DNA of 64,000 bases from Nitrospira japonica (GCA_020723105.1 DYJL01000001.1:62001-126000), one strand, 5' to 3'; counted from the first letter of the stretch, positions 19,047-27,791 are shown. Program-made: numbers and translations. The notes: generated by a model not told the origin, from the letters alone.

Positions 19047-20457
19047 TCTGATATCTCCTTCAACTGTGCTGAGTCAGGACAAGCTGACCGACATGTTTCA
19101 GGAATTCGGCTTCTATGTGAACAACACGGAGCCAGGGGCATACGATGCTCAAACGCAGGGTTTCATCTCAGGCGGCAGTCTTAACGTCAGGGCAAGATAC
19201 AAAGAGATGAGAATAGGCTCAATAACTCCCCCAAGCATCAGGGCGGGCTGCGGGGGCGTTGATATGTTCTTTGGCGGCATCAACTTTATCAATAAGGACG
19301 AGCTGGTGAACATGCTGAAGGCTCTGGGGCAGAACACAATCGGGTATGCCTTTGAGCTCGGGCTTGAGGCTGTCTGTCCCACATGCAATTCAGTTCTCAA
19401 GTGGCTTCAGGACAAGGCTTCACAGTTAAACAAGATGAGAACTGATTCCTGCGAAGCCTCAAAGTATCTGGTCAACAACCTTCTTCCTGTCGACAAAATG
19501 GCCGATGCCGCTGTGAACAGATGCACTGACCAGCTTCAGGATCTGGGGCTGGCCAATGATCCCGACCAGGCCAGAAAGATGTGTGTAACCGACAACGACA
19601 TGCTTGGCAGGATATACGATGAAGCGAGACAGAAGGCCCAGAACAATGAGAAGTCCGATCAGGCGCTTCCCGGAAACGCAACTGTACAGGCGCTCAGGCA
19701 TTTGAGCGTTGAAGAGAGGGCTTTTGCCTTAAATCTCCTGGGGACGTTTGTATTAAGCGGTCCCGGAAATAATGGTCAGACGCCTGAACTGAAGTACATG
19801 GGACCCACGATAGGATTCAAGGATATTATGTATGGCAGGCCGGATGCAAAGGTTTACTATCCGAAGGAAGTGGAAAATCCGGACTTTAACGGACTTTTGA
19901 ATGCGGAGATAGGAGAAATAGGCGAACCGGTTCCCTACACTGCCATTGGGAATGCTGCGGTCGTGAATTATTTTGACGGATACCTGAAAGCCGGAGGATT
20001 TCTTGAAACGGTCAAGCAAAATATGAACAACGTCTATGGCAAACTTGCGGCAAAAAATCCGCTGACGGATCAGGAGAAAAGTTATGTGAATGCCACCGGA
20101 GTGCCTGTCATTAGTCTGCTTGAGGCAGCGAGGCATACCCCTGGCATGATCAACAACACAATAGATATCGTATCCGCTTTGGTTGCAGCATATATGGTGG
20201 ATGAGCTGATCGCTGGATACGCAAGAGAAGTAAAGACTAATGCATGCAATCAGGCGCAGGTGGACTGCCAGGAGTTTATCAGAAAGATGGATGAGGCAAG
20301 GGCCTTGGTTCATGATGACTTGATGAAGCATATGGGTGAGTTTGAGTCGATATTCAGGAGCTATGAGCTTGCGGATTTCTTCATGAAGCAGCTTCACAGC
20401 AGGATTGGAGATAAATTATCGAAGGCCATAACAGCCGCGGGCGGCAGCGATAAATAG
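18997..20457 (+). CDS. traH: TraH-like mating-pair/pilus assembly protein
   Basis: 486 residues, signal peptide (LAAIIITLALSINLISPSTVLS). The N-terminal block ISGGSLNVRARYKEMRIGSI, then AGCGGVDMFFGGINFINKDEL and a conserved CPTCNSVLKWLQDKA, is diagnostic of TraH, which acts with TraF, TraW, TraU and TrbB in pilus assembly. The C-terminal third is coiled-coil rich with an internal hydrophobic stretch. It starts inside traF and ends 1 nt before traG. Confidence 0.9.
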   Translation: MQKKLAAIIITLALSINLISPSTVLSQDKLTDMFQEFGFYVNNTEPGAYDAQTQGFISGGSLNVRARYKEMRIGSITPPSIRAGCGGVDMFFGGINFINKDELVNMLKALGQNTIGYAFELGLEAVCPTCNSVLKWLQDKASQLNKMRTDSCEASKYLVNNLLPVDKMADAAVNRCTDQLQDLGLANDPDQARKMCVTDNDMLGRIYDEARQKAQNNEKSDQALPGNATVQALRHLSVEERAFALNLLGTFVLSGPGNNGQTPELKYMGPTIGFKDIMYGRPDAKVYYPKEVENPDFNGLLNAEIGEIGEPVPYTAIGNAAVVNYFDGYLKAGGFLETVKQNMNNVYGKLAAKNPLTDQEKSYVNATGVPVISLLEAARHTPGMINNTIDIVSALVAAYMVDELIAGYAREVKTNACNQAQVDCQEFIRKMDEARALVHDDLMKHMGEFESIFRSYELADFFMKQLHSRIGDKLSKAITAAGGSDK

Positions 20458-20458
20458 A

Positions 20459-23400
20459 ATGATCAGAAAGTCTAACGCCTCGCTGCTCATTATTAGCACC
20501 CTCCTGATAACTTCCCCTGCTTACGCTGATACATATGAAGTCTATACCTACGGAGGCGGGGATTTTCTTTACTATGTCCTTAACGGCGTAGCCATGATCT
20601 TCAGCGGCGGCGCTGTGAAATCGCTGATTACAATTGCAGGCATATTACTGACGATATCGCTTGTATCGAGGCTGCTGACCCGCTCATTTGGGAATACCGA
20701 AATTTATATGGGTGAAGGTATTTTCGATATTGTCAGGGTATCCATATTTGTGCTTTGCGCTGTGCAGTTATTGAGTGTACCGAAGGCAGACGTGATGATC
20801 GTTGACCGGAGCAAACCGTCTCAGACTCAGGTCGTGTCGAATGTCCCGTTTGTGCAGGCATACATGATGTATGCCTCTTCACTTATTGGAGATAAGATCG
20901 GCGGCATGATGGAGGATGTCTTCACTCTGCCTGACGCCATCAAGTTCCGCAATAACGGGGTGGCCCTGGGCGCCAAGTATACCGGTGAATTTATGAGCAT
21001 CTATCCTCCTGACACTGTTTATAACGGCTATGCAGGGGAATACAGGACGCATCTGATTTATACAGCCTTGAGGGAATATTATATGACGTGCCTCTTCCCG
21101 GAGTTTGCATTTCCCAATCAGGATGATACAACTTCCAACGCATTCAATGCCGTTTTTACATCGCCTAATATCTTAAATGATCCCGATATCGAGACCATAG
21201 GAGCATCTCCAATAAAGGTAATTACAGGTCTCAGGAATAATCAACCCCAGATGACTTGCTCGGAGGCCCTTCCTGAAATCAGCTCAGCATGGAATGATGT
21301 ATACAGCCTGTGGATCGATGACCTCATGAGAAAGATAGCCGGAAGGACCGGTTTTGATATAGGGGAGTCTCTCAATGCGCAGAATTACATAGAGCAGGTT
21401 TTCGCTTATTATATTCCAGGCGCTCTGTCATCAAGACAGATGATAATGAATATAGCCGCTGTCAATACGTTTAAGGATTCTATGCTCGTATTTACAGCAA
21501 GGGCCGGAAGCGGGGATACATTAGCCGAATACCTTTCACAGAGGAAAACGGCTTCAGGCTGGATGAGTGCGGCTCGTCTTCTCAATTCGGTTGTGCTTAT
21601 TCTGAGGCAGGTATTTGAGGCCCTTATTTACGGTTTAAGCATATTGCTGCCGCTTGCATTTGTATTAGCCGGAGTGAAGGCTCTTACAACATATCTGAAA
21701 CTGGTGTTCTGGCTCAATCTGTGGGTTCCCTTTTATGTGCTTTTAAACCTGCTTGTTGACGTAAGATTCGGCAAAGCGGTTGGAGAGCTTACCCAGCTTG
21801 CCATTGGAGGGACAGGGCTTAATTTCAGAAACCTTCACGAGATTCAGGAACAGGCCAATATAATTCTGGGCCTCGTGGGCGCAACTTCATGGAGCGTTCC
21901 TGCCCTGGCATGGGGCCTATTGTCAGGCGGCGGACATGCGCTTTCTTCCGCCGTAAGCATGATGTCATCGAGGAGCGCCGGCATGAGCACGGCGATGCAG
22001 GTCGGATCGGAAGTGCAGGGGGCAGGCAATGTAAGTGTGGCAAACAGAAGCTACGGTAATGAGAGCATGAGAACAATCGATGCCATAGGTTCGCACGGTT
22101 CATATCTCAGCTCAATGTCTATGGGAAGCGCTGTAAATGAAGCCGGATTGTCTTCTGCCGTATCCGGGATGAAAAATAACCACGCCTTTAATTTCGGAAA
22201 AGGCAGTGCAATGGGCAAAGAATCATTCGGATTTGGTCAGGTCGCAGGTCAGAGGATTGCCGGTGTTGCTGATGCTGTTCAGGCGGCGGCCAATGCCTAC
22301 TACGGCGGCGATATTCGTGAAATGTCTGCTGCAGAGGGCAGCGAGGAACATTCCACAAAAGGTGAGAGGTATACAAGATTAGGGCAGTCCATGGGGATCA
22401 AGGATGCAAAAGAAGCAGCTGCAGTCGGTGGCATGCTGACAGGGCAGAAGGGATTCACGGATCTAATGTCCTTTTACAAGACAAAGGGCGCTGTGGGACT
22501 TGACGGTTTGATCGAAGCAGGGGCGGGTAAAGATACTATTCAGGCAGCTCAAACTCTAAAGGCATTATCTTACATGGCTGATCATAATATGACGCCAATG
22601 GAATTCGGCGGAGCAAAGGGTATGCTTGATACGGCAAAGGCAATCGGAGATATTGAAGGGTTTGAGAAGTCCTATGATCTGGCAAAAGGCGGCGGTTACA
22701 AAGGCAGTCCAAGTGATTTCATGTCGATGATGAGAGAAATGGAATATAGCAAGGGCTTTGCCGGGGGCTCCAAATTACAGGACATTGCACAGAAGCATTT
22801 CGGCGGCAACGAACAGGCAATGTTCGGGGCGTTCGCGGCTATGCAATATGGGAAGACGGCAGGGGCCATTACAAAAGCAGGACAGCATGGCTGGACTCCT
22901 GATACTCTATCCGAATATATGGGGAATATGGATGCGCTGTCGAATATGGGTAGGGCAGGGGGGTATAAACTTCTTGGCGATAATAAATTCATGGCAACCG
23001 AGCAGGGCAAGTTGTTGAATGAGGCTGCAAAGTTTGAGATGCTAAGCGCTGCTGCTACTCAGGGAGGGTTTGCAGGATCAGACGGCAAGGTTGGCGGAGC
23101 GGAAATGTACAACTTCCTACAACATCATAATGGAAGTGTTGGCGCAGTCTTAGGGGATGAGCAGGCGAAATTATTCGGGCATGATAAGGGCGGGAGATTT
23201 AATTTGTCTATGACCCCTGATGGAAAAGTTGTTGCGACCGAGGCAACAAGGGGATCTATGGATAATACTTATGATGTCAACAAACTTATAATAAGCGGCG
23301 GTACTGAAATTGATCAGGGTACCGCATTTCAGATGGCCCTGAGTGGTGATAGTAAATTGGTCGGACAGGTTACTAATCCATACATGGGTGACAAATCAAA

Positions 23401-23848
23401 AAATGCTGAAATAGCCGCATTGTCATCTGCACTTGGCAAATCAGCATCTCAATTCATGCAAAGACAAGGTGTTTCCGCTGATTTTACGAGAGGAGATGCT
23501 CACTTATCTCTCGGAGGTGGAGGAGGGATAGCATTTGGTGCATCCGGACGAATAGGTGGAGAAAGAGTAGACAGAAAAGGCACTGATCTTATGACTCAGC
23601 AATATGGAACATTGATTCGTGATGCCCTTGGAGAAGCAAAAGAAAAAGGGTTAGATATGACCGATACAAGAAATTTATTGTCTTCGCGTATAGAAAATTA
23701 TACCAATGCTTTTTACACAGAAGTTCAAAGACATAAACCAGAAGATTTCGGAGCAAGTGCACCTTTAAATGCAGTAAAAGAAGCTATAGGCAGCATTAAG
23801 ATTGTACCTTCACCTTATCACCCAGGTAATAGACAGGATGGAAATTAA
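20459..23848 (+). CDS. traG: TraG-like mating-pair stabilisation/entry-exclusion protein
   Basis: 1,129 residues, starting 1 nt after traH. A signal-like segment and several transmembrane helices in the first 480 residues (for example SLITIAGILLTISLV, FVLCAVQLL, LVFWLNLWVPFYVLLNLLV) match the TraG N domain, needed for pilus assembly. The rest is a long Gly/Ala/Ser/Met-rich periplasmic region, as in TraG of SXT and F, where the C part mediates mating stabilisation and exclusion. The final 250 residues are AT-richer in codon use, hinting at recombination in the exclusion domain. It is the last gene of the traL-traG operon. Confidence 0.87.
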   Translation: MIRKSNASLLIISTLLITSPAYADTYEVYTYGGGDFLYYVLNGVAMIFSGGAVKSLITIAGILLTISLVSRLLTRSFGNTEIYMGEGIFDIVRVSIFVLCAVQLLSVPKADVMIVDRSKPSQTQVVSNVPFVQAYMMYASSLIGDKIGGMMEDVFTLPDAIKFRNNGVALGAKYTGEFMSIYPPDTVYNGYAGEYRTHLIYTALREYYMTCLFPEFAFPNQDDTTSNAFNAVFTSPNILNDPDIETIGASPIKVITGLRNNQPQMTCSEALPEISSAWNDVYSLWIDDLMRKIAGRTGFDIGESLNAQNYIEQVFAYYIPGALSSRQMIMNIAAVNTFKDSMLVFTARAGSGDTLAEYLSQRKTASGWMSAARLLNSVVLILRQVFEALIYGLSILLPLAFVLAGVKALTTYLKLVFWLNLWVPFYVLLNLLVDVRFGKAVGELTQLAIGGTGLNFRNLHEIQEQANIILGLVGATSWSVPALAWGLLSGGGHALSSAVSMMSSRSAGMSTAMQVGSEVQGAGNVSVANRSYGNESMRTIDAIGSHGSYLSSMSMGSAVNEAGLSSAVSGMKNNHAFNFGKGSAMGKESFGFGQVAGQRIAGVADAVQAAANAYYGGDIREMSAAEGSEEHSTKGERYTRLGQSMGIKDAKEAAAVGGMLTGQKGFTDLMSFYKTKGAVGLDGLIEAGAGKDTIQAAQTLKALSYMADHNMTPMEFGGAKGMLDTAKAIGDIEGFEKSYDLAKGGGYKGSPSDFMSMMREMEYSKGFAGGSKLQDIAQKHFGGNEQAMFGAFAAMQYGKTAGAITKAGQHGWTPDTLSEYMGNMDALSNMGRAGGYKLLGDNKFMATEQGKLLNEAAKFEMLSAAATQGGFAGSDGKVGGAEMYNFLQHHNGSVGAVLGDEQAKLFGHDKGGRFNLSMTPDGKVVATEATRGSMDNTYDVNKLIISGGTEIDQGTAFQMALSGDSKLVGQVTNPYMGDKSKNAEIAALSSALGKSASQFMQRQGVSADFTRGDAHLSLGGGGGIAFGASGRIGGERVDRKGTDLMTQQYGTLIRDALGEAKEKGLDMTDTRNLLSSRIENYTNAFYTEVQRHKPEDFGASAPLNAVKEAIGSIKIVPSPYHPGNRQDGN

Positions 23849-23849
23849 A

Positions 23850-24632
23850 TTAAGACCCATCAGTATATCTTCGTGAAGTTAAATGATCATCGCTTAACCC
23901 TGAAACACTATAGCTGTCATCGGTATAAAATTTGTTGGTATATTTTTTATTGAATTTATTTCTTTTTGTAGATGGCCTTACAAGAAAGAAATAGAAAGCA
24001 TTAAACAGTCCGATATAAAACAATGAATTTAATCCAAATACTATCAGTACAATGGAGCTTATCACAATGGCTATAAAGACTTCTTTTCCTAAATCAGAAT
24101 TGTCATTATCTTTATTTTTCAGTGAAGAGAACCAGTGCACTGTCAAATTTATAGTTTTTGGATCAATGTATGACTTTTGTTTTTGAACCCATTCTTTTAA
24201 TATATTAAAATTTTTCACTGCAACTCCTGAATTTGAGTCTTTGTCAAGAGTTAAATGCAATTCTCCTTCCTCATGAGTAAACACTAACAGGCTTTTTACC
24301 CAGATCCTGCCATTGTTGTTTAATATCTTTTTCCGTAACCACTTCCCAAGAGCCGCAGCATTATTCCTTGCCTGCTGCAAAGGATTTTCTATGACCTGTC
24401 CGTTTTTTTGCCACCAGCCGTAAGCGCCGCCGGTGATTTTGCCTTTCCAGTCTTTGCATTCGATAGCGTAAATATTCCCATTACCGATGAGGACAGCATC
24501 CACATCATAAACAAAAGGCTTGCAGCCTATGATGAGGGTAAATTCCGGTAAGTTTTCCTCAACGTACCCTGCAAGCTTGGCAATACCTCTGTCCTCGATG
24601 TGAGCGCCGCTTATGTTAATAATATTTGCCAT
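23850..24632 (-). CDS. NERD-domain protein with C-terminal membrane segments
   Basis: 260 residues from ATG 24632; an in-frame TTG upstream (24683) is less likely. The N-terminal half is a NERD (nuclease-related) domain: GAHIEDRGIAKLAGYV, then DVDAVLIGNGNIYAIECKDWKGKITG, which holds the D...ExK pattern of restriction-endonuclease-like folds. Two adjacent hydrophobic helices follow (AIVISSIVLIVFGLNSLFYIGLFNAFYFFLV, split here by a polar residue). It is convergent with traG, ending 1 nt after it, so it is cargo at the 3' end of the tra operon. A nucleic-acid role is family inference. Confidence 0.72.
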   Translation of the reverse strand: MANIINISGAHIEDRGIAKLAGYVEENLPEFTLIIGCKPFVYDVDAVLIGNGNIYAIECKDWKGKITGGAYGWWQKNGQVIENPLQQARNNAAALGKWLRKKILNNNGRIWVKSLLVFTHEEGELHLTLDKDSNSGVAVKNFNILKEWVQKQKSYIDPKTINLTVHWFSSLKNKDNDNSDLGKEVFIAIVISSIVLIVFGLNSLFYIGLFNAFYFFLVRPSTKRNKFNKKYTNKFYTDDSYSVSGLSDDHLTSRRYTDGS

Positions 24633-24729
24633 TTTATAAAGGAGTATTATCCTGTAAGAATTTATTGACTGATTACTAAACAATTATATATTTGAATTCT
24701 ATTGACCATAAAGTCAAGAGACCTCAAAA

Positions 24730-24768
24730 GTAATACATATACAAGATTAATTTTCAGTAGATTACGAA
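24730..24768 (+). promoter_or_regulatory. Leader cassette copy A: GTAATAC box and AGTAGATTACGAA box
   Basis: GTAATAC at 24730-24736 is followed 19 nt later by AGTAGATTACGAA (24756-24768), with TTAATTTTC between, as in the other copies. Instead of a terminator it is followed by the large hairpin at 24833-24907, then AGGAGG and the 107-aa gene. Confidence 0.65.
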
Positions 24769-24832
24769 TTAAGCTTTTCAGGCAGTAATTCCCCATTTAG
24801 GAAATTCTGTATTGAAAGGCTTCTTTGATCAA

Positions 24833-24907
24833 CCCCTGTCCTGCTGGGGGTAAATGGTACCAGCTCTTCTTTGAAGAGTCACCCCCACCCTCACAGGACG
24901 AGTGGGG
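24833..24907 (+). ncRNA. Structured 5' leader (long nested hairpin)
   Basis: Four helices nest exactly: CCCC 24833-24836 with GGGG 24904-24907; GTCCTG 24838-24843 with CAGGAC 24894-24899; TGGGGG 24845-24850 with CCCCCA 24882-24887; CTCTTC 24864-24869 with GAAGAG 24873-24878. No T-run follows, so it is not a simple terminator. It ends 12 nt before the AGGAGG of the next gene, so it is suited to a leader-RNA role in translation or processing. It does not match a riboswitch class I know. Confidence 0.55.
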
Positions 24908-24933
24908 AGATCTATTTTAGGAGGTAAGGAATC

Positions 24934-25257
24934 ATGAGCCTTGCCGCAACTGTTACAAAAATATATGAAAATCAGGTCGTAGTAGTATCAAATGAGAAGT
25001 ATATCCTTGAGGATCTTCCGAATATACTGAGTTATATCAGAAGAGAAATTCAGGCGGATGCAGAGGTCGTAAACGATACGGTCAGGATCGTATGTGATTT
25101 AGGCGTCAAGAAATTCGAGGGCCGGGCCTTACGGAGATTGATTGTAAAAGAGGTAAGGAGAATAATAAAGGAAGCCTTGAGCATCACAGGGAACCGGTGG
25201 TTCAATACTGGCGCTGAAGAGCTTTCTGAAGAAGTGGAGCATGCAATGCATGCTTAA
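24934..25257 (+). CDS. Hypothetical protein (107 aa) behind leader copy A
   Basis: 107 residues, AGGAGGTAAGG ribosome site. It is a small alpha/beta protein with no recognised family: strands at the start (VTKIYENQVVVVSNEKYIL), then charged helices (RALRRLIVKEVRRIIKEAL) that could bind nucleic acid. It is transcribed alone between leader A and the terminator at 25264-25303, so it is a self-contained unit of the element. Confidence 0.6.
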   Translation: MSLAATVTKIYENQVVVVSNEKYILEDLPNILSYIRREIQADAEVVNDTVRIVCDLGVKKFEGRALRRLIVKEVRRIIKEALSITGNRWFNTGAEELSEEVEHAMHA

Positions 25258-25263
25258 AACAAA

Positions 25264-25303
25264 AGAGGGAACCAGAAAATTATTTTCTGCTCCCTCTTTT
25301 TTT
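25264..25303 (+). terminator. Intrinsic terminator, probably bidirectional
   Basis: AGAGGGA (25264-25270) with TCCCTCT (25291-25297) and CAGAAAA (25273-25279) with TTTTCTG (25283-25289) give a long stem followed by a run of Ts; the A-run on the left serves the convergent minus-strand gene. Confidence 0.85.
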
Positions 25304-25320
25304 ATTTTGTTATCTTTATT

Positions 25321-25608
25321 TCAGATAGCTTCGGTCCGCTCAAACTGTTCCTGCATATCATATATCTCCTGAAGCTTTAATGTCGCCAGCTCTTTAGCCT
25401 GCTCCGGTGTTTTGCCTGCCCTGATTAGAGCATGGAAGATTTCTAACAGTTCCTCTTCATGGGTCATGCTGCTTATGAATTCCACATGAAAGCCGCATTT
25501 TGGCAAACTCCCATGCCTTCTTTTGTAGTTTTTCACTGCCATACTGAAGGCTCGATTGAGGGCATCTAATGCCGATCCTGCAGTTTTACTGTTTTCAGGT
25601 CTTCCCAT
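25321..25608 (-). CDS. Hypothetical protein (95 aa) downstream of parM-like gene
   Basis: 95 residues from ATG 25608, 1 nt after the parM-like stop; an alternative ATG at 25629 lies inside parM. Helical and charged, with no recognised domain. It opens with a GRPENSKTAGSALDALNRAF segment that may be a DNA-binding or partner helix. As the third gene of the par-like operon it may belong to partition, but nothing in the sequence proves this. Confidence 0.55.
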   Translation of the reverse strand: MGRPENSKTAGSALDALNRAFSMAVKNYKRRHGSLPKCGFHVEFISSMTHEEELLEIFHALIRAGKTPEQAKELATLKLQEIYDMQEQFERTEAI

Positions 25609-25609
25609 A

Positions 25610-26593
25610 TTACAATTTTCCCATTGCATTCATTACATGCCTGCCGAATTCAAAATATCCCCTTGCATTTGCATGCTGCGGCTGGCTGACGGGATCGATC
25701 TTGACCTTCCCGAAAGTGTTAATTTTCAGGAATCGCACGCCTCCTCCTCCTGCAATAATAATATCTGCTTCGTCAGGGAGCTCCTCGATATAATTGCCTA
25801 CAAGCGACAATGCCTCGGTATTGTATGAATCAAGAATCTTTGATGTATCGAGAGTGAATTCCTTTCCGGCTATAGAAACCTTCTCTTCTAACAGTAGCCT
25901 TTCCACAGTCTCGTCGTTTTTAATGAAAGTTTTGTATGTAGAACAGAATTCTTTTTTAACCTGTTCATATATTTTTGAAACACCTAATTGGCGGCTTCTT
26001 GCAGAATTCTCCACATACTTTCCTTTAACAAAGAACAACGTATCCAATGTGTAGTATCCCACATCGATAACGGCAACTCTCCTGTTCAGATCATCAAGAT
26101 TACCGCTTCTGACATGTGAGAAGTAAATACCCGCGCCCTGCGGGATGAACTTTATGCGTTTCGGAAAGCTGATATCATTCTTATCTGATGTCTTCACTTT
26201 TAAGGAACGAATGAGAGAAATTAATTCAGCAGAATATTCATTGCTGTATTGCCCCGGCGGAAGCCCGAGAACAAGAATATCCGGGTCTTTGAGGGTTTTT
26301 GTAAGCGCATATGCAAGCACCGCGCAGTATGCATTTGAACCAACAAAGTCGGTCCTTCTCGTGTTTATCAGTCCTACGCCTTCCCTTAGCGCCGTTTCAC
26401 CGACAATGAAATTCTCATCGTTTATACTAATGACAGTCTGTTGTTCTGTGAATGTGGTCTTCGGGATAAACTTACTTACCGCAGTCGGGAAAAGATCGAA
26501 AATAAAGATATCCCGGTCATCGAAACTCTTTTTCGAATAATAGCTTTTTGTGTAACCATACCCGATGTCTACTCCTAAAATATTATTGTTCAT
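25610..26593 (-). CDS. parM: ParM/StbA-like plasmid segregation actin
   Basis: 327 residues with the actin/Hsp70 ATPase motifs: VDIGYGYTK (phosphate 1, residues 8-16), VIDVGYYTLDTLF (phosphate 2), and IIIAGGGGVRFL (adenosine motif, near residue 284). Its length fits ParM and other actin-like proteins (310-360). ParM filaments push DNA copies apart, with a ParR adaptor bound at a parC site; the small gene just upstream is the likely adaptor. A partition system suggests the element spends time as a replicating circle. GGAGG lies just before the ATG. Confidence 0.85.
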   Translation of the reverse strand: MNNNILGVDIGYGYTKSYYSKKSFDDRDIFIFDLFPTAVSKFIPKTTFTEQQTVISINDENFIVGETALREGVGLINTRRTDFVGSNAYCAVLAYALTKTLKDPDILVLGLPPGQYSNEYSAELISLIRSLKVKTSDKNDISFPKRIKFIPQGAGIYFSHVRSGNLDDLNRRVAVIDVGYYTLDTLFFVKGKYVENSARSRQLGVSKIYEQVKKEFCSTYKTFIKNDETVERLLLEEKVSIAGKEFTLDTSKILDSYNTEALSLVGNYIEELPDEADIIIAGGGGVRFLKINTFGKVKIDPVSQPQHANARGYFEFGRHVMNAMGKL

Positions 26594-26622
26594 TTTGGCC
26601 TCCTTTGATGTTTTATGGTTAT

Positions 26623-26934
26623 TTAGGTGTTGTCGAATGCACTTGCAAAAATCGAACTTCCGTCCAGCGGGTCCTCTTTCTTTTGAGTGTTATTATTCAT
26701 GCCGGGATAATTATCGTTGCCAGTTTGCTTGCTGATACCGGCAGATGAATATTCCTTCATATGTGGATTATTGGCTTTCACCAACTGTTCAATAATCCCG
26801 AAATAATGAAACGCTGCAAGTTTCAAATGCGTGCTTTTTTTATTGCCTTCTATGGCATCCAGCCTTTTGATCAATTCTGCCTCTGCCGGATGCGCCGGAT
26901 TAAGTGAAATTTTCATTATGACTCTTTTTTTCAT
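26623..26934 (-). CDS. ParR/StbB-like adaptor candidate
   Basis: 103 residues from ATG 26934, preferred over ATG 26988 because CCGGAG lies 6 nt upstream. A basic strand (KKRVIMKISLN) and two helices (EAELIKRLDAIEG; STHLKLAAFHYFGIIEQLV) look like a ribbon-helix-helix fold; the last 45 residues are polar and disordered, as in ParR tails that contact ParM. It lies 29 nt upstream of the parM-like gene on the same strand. The gene order (adaptor before actin) is reversed from R1, so the call is moderate. Confidence 0.6.
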   Translation of the reverse strand: MKKRVIMKISLNPAHPAEAELIKRLDAIEGNKKSTHLKLAAFHYFGIIEQLVKANNPHMKEYSSAGISKQTGNDNYPGMNNNTQKKEDPLDGSSIFASAFDNT

Positions 26935-27097
26935 GTTATCTCCGGAACGGCCTGTCTTTTTTATTGATGTATTACTTTTACGTGCCATGCCGTGGCCACA
27001 GAATCCGTCAGATCTGTGAGCAATGTCGAATTACGAAATTTATGGCCCAAGTTGTGGCCAGACGAATAAAAGCTGTGTATGGATTAAGAGCCGGGAG

Positions 27098-27140
27098 GTA
27101 ATACATTGGCAGCAGGACATTAACTTTACAGTAGGTTATG
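27098..27140 (+). promoter_or_regulatory. Leader cassette copy D (orphan)
   Basis: GTAATAC at 27098-27104 and a degenerate AGTAGGTTATG box at 27130-27140, 25 nt apart, with TTAACTTTAC between as in other copies. No + strand gene of normal size follows; only a 30-codon frame and a 13-bp hairpin. It is antisense to nothing and lies upstream of the par-like operon on the opposite strand. Confidence 0.55.
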
Positions 27141-27230
27141 CTGAAAATGGATAATTTATTGAGTAGTTGGTTGCCCTTTCAAAATTCCCGGAGAGAGGAA
27201 GAGGATTTTGAAAGGGCATCTGCATTTTAA
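27138..27230 (+). CDS. Possible 30-aa peptide within leader copy D
   Basis: ATG 27138 overlaps the degenerate AGTAGG box and opens a 30-codon frame (MLKMDNLLSSWLPFQNS...) that runs through the 13-bp hairpin. AGTAGG just before ATG is a weak ribosome site. It could be a leader peptide or coincidence. Confidence 0.25.
   Translation: MLKMDNLLSSWLPFQNSRREEEDFERASAF
27173..27217 (+). ncRNA. 13-bp perfect hairpin behind leader copy D
   Basis: GCCCTTTCAAAAT (27173-27185) pairs perfectly with ATTTTGAAAGGGC (27205-27217) around a purine-rich 19-nt loop (CCCGGAGAGAGGAAGAGG). No strict T-run follows. It occupies the place of the terminators in copies B, E, F and G. Confidence 0.5.
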
Positions 27231-27404
27231 AGCGCCATTTAGCAGAAATTTAGCAACAGAACATATTACTTCTAATATGTCTTTTGCAAAAGTTAGCAGA
27301 TTGATATAAAAAGTTGTCTTCTTCTTTCAAGTATTTTGACCGCAAGATCATGGATAAACTCGATATCTACGGGGAGCGTGTTTCGAGATAGCGTATGAGG
27401 AGGG
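27231..27404. repeat. Repeat-rich noncoding segment: three TTAGCA repeats and a palindrome
   Basis: TTAGCAGA at 27239-27246, TTAGCA at 27250-27255 and TTAGCAGA at 27293-27300 flank a palindrome, ACATATTA (27261-27268) with TAATATGT (27273-27280). It lies upstream of the ParR/ParM-like genes and downstream of the XRE gene; it could hold a partition or operator site. No gene is seen here. Confidence 0.4.
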
Positions 27405-27791
27405 TTAAGTTCTTTTCTTCCTGCACACAGACTTTAAGAAACCGAGAAGATTTGCCCTTGCATCTGTATCCGGAAGAAATCTGAAACAGTTCAACAGCTC
27501 CTGCTCCTGAGGGGAAAGAGCCTTGTCTCTCTGAATGGCGTAGTTTTTATCTTCCCGTTCTTCAGCTACAACAAACTCCTTTGCATTTTCAAAGAAAAAA
27601 TTTATTGGAACCTTCAAATTCTTAGCAATTCCGGCGAGCCGCTCGGCGCTTACTTTGTTTACCCCTTTTTCATACTTCTGTATCTGCTGGTAGGTTACCC
27701 CGATCATTTCCCCAAGACTCTCCTGAGAAATGTTGAGCTGCTCTCTCCTTTGCTTTATTCTGTGACCGATTGTTTTGTTATCTGCAACCAT
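27405..27791 (-). CDS. XRE-family transcriptional repressor
   Basis: 128 residues from ATG 27791 (GGAGGAAGG about 9 nt upstream; a TTG further upstream is less likely). An N-terminal Cro/C1-type helix-turn-helix (residues 5-65: IGHRIKQRREQLNISQESLGEMIGVTYQQIQKYEKGVNKVSAERLAGIAK, given here only to place the helices by position) is followed by a charged C-terminal extension. This resembles alphaproteobacterial/phage-type HTH_3 regulators of about 130 aa. Divergent from the receiver gene, with nested inverted repeats between the two (27814-27886) as likely autoregulatory operators. Confidence 0.8.
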   Translation of the reverse strand: MVADNKTIGHRIKQRREQLNISQESLGEMIGVTYQQIQKYEKGVNKVSAERLAGIAKNLKVPINFFFENAKEFVVAEEREDKNYAIQRDKALSPQEQELLNCFRFLPDTDARANLLGFLKSVCRKKRT

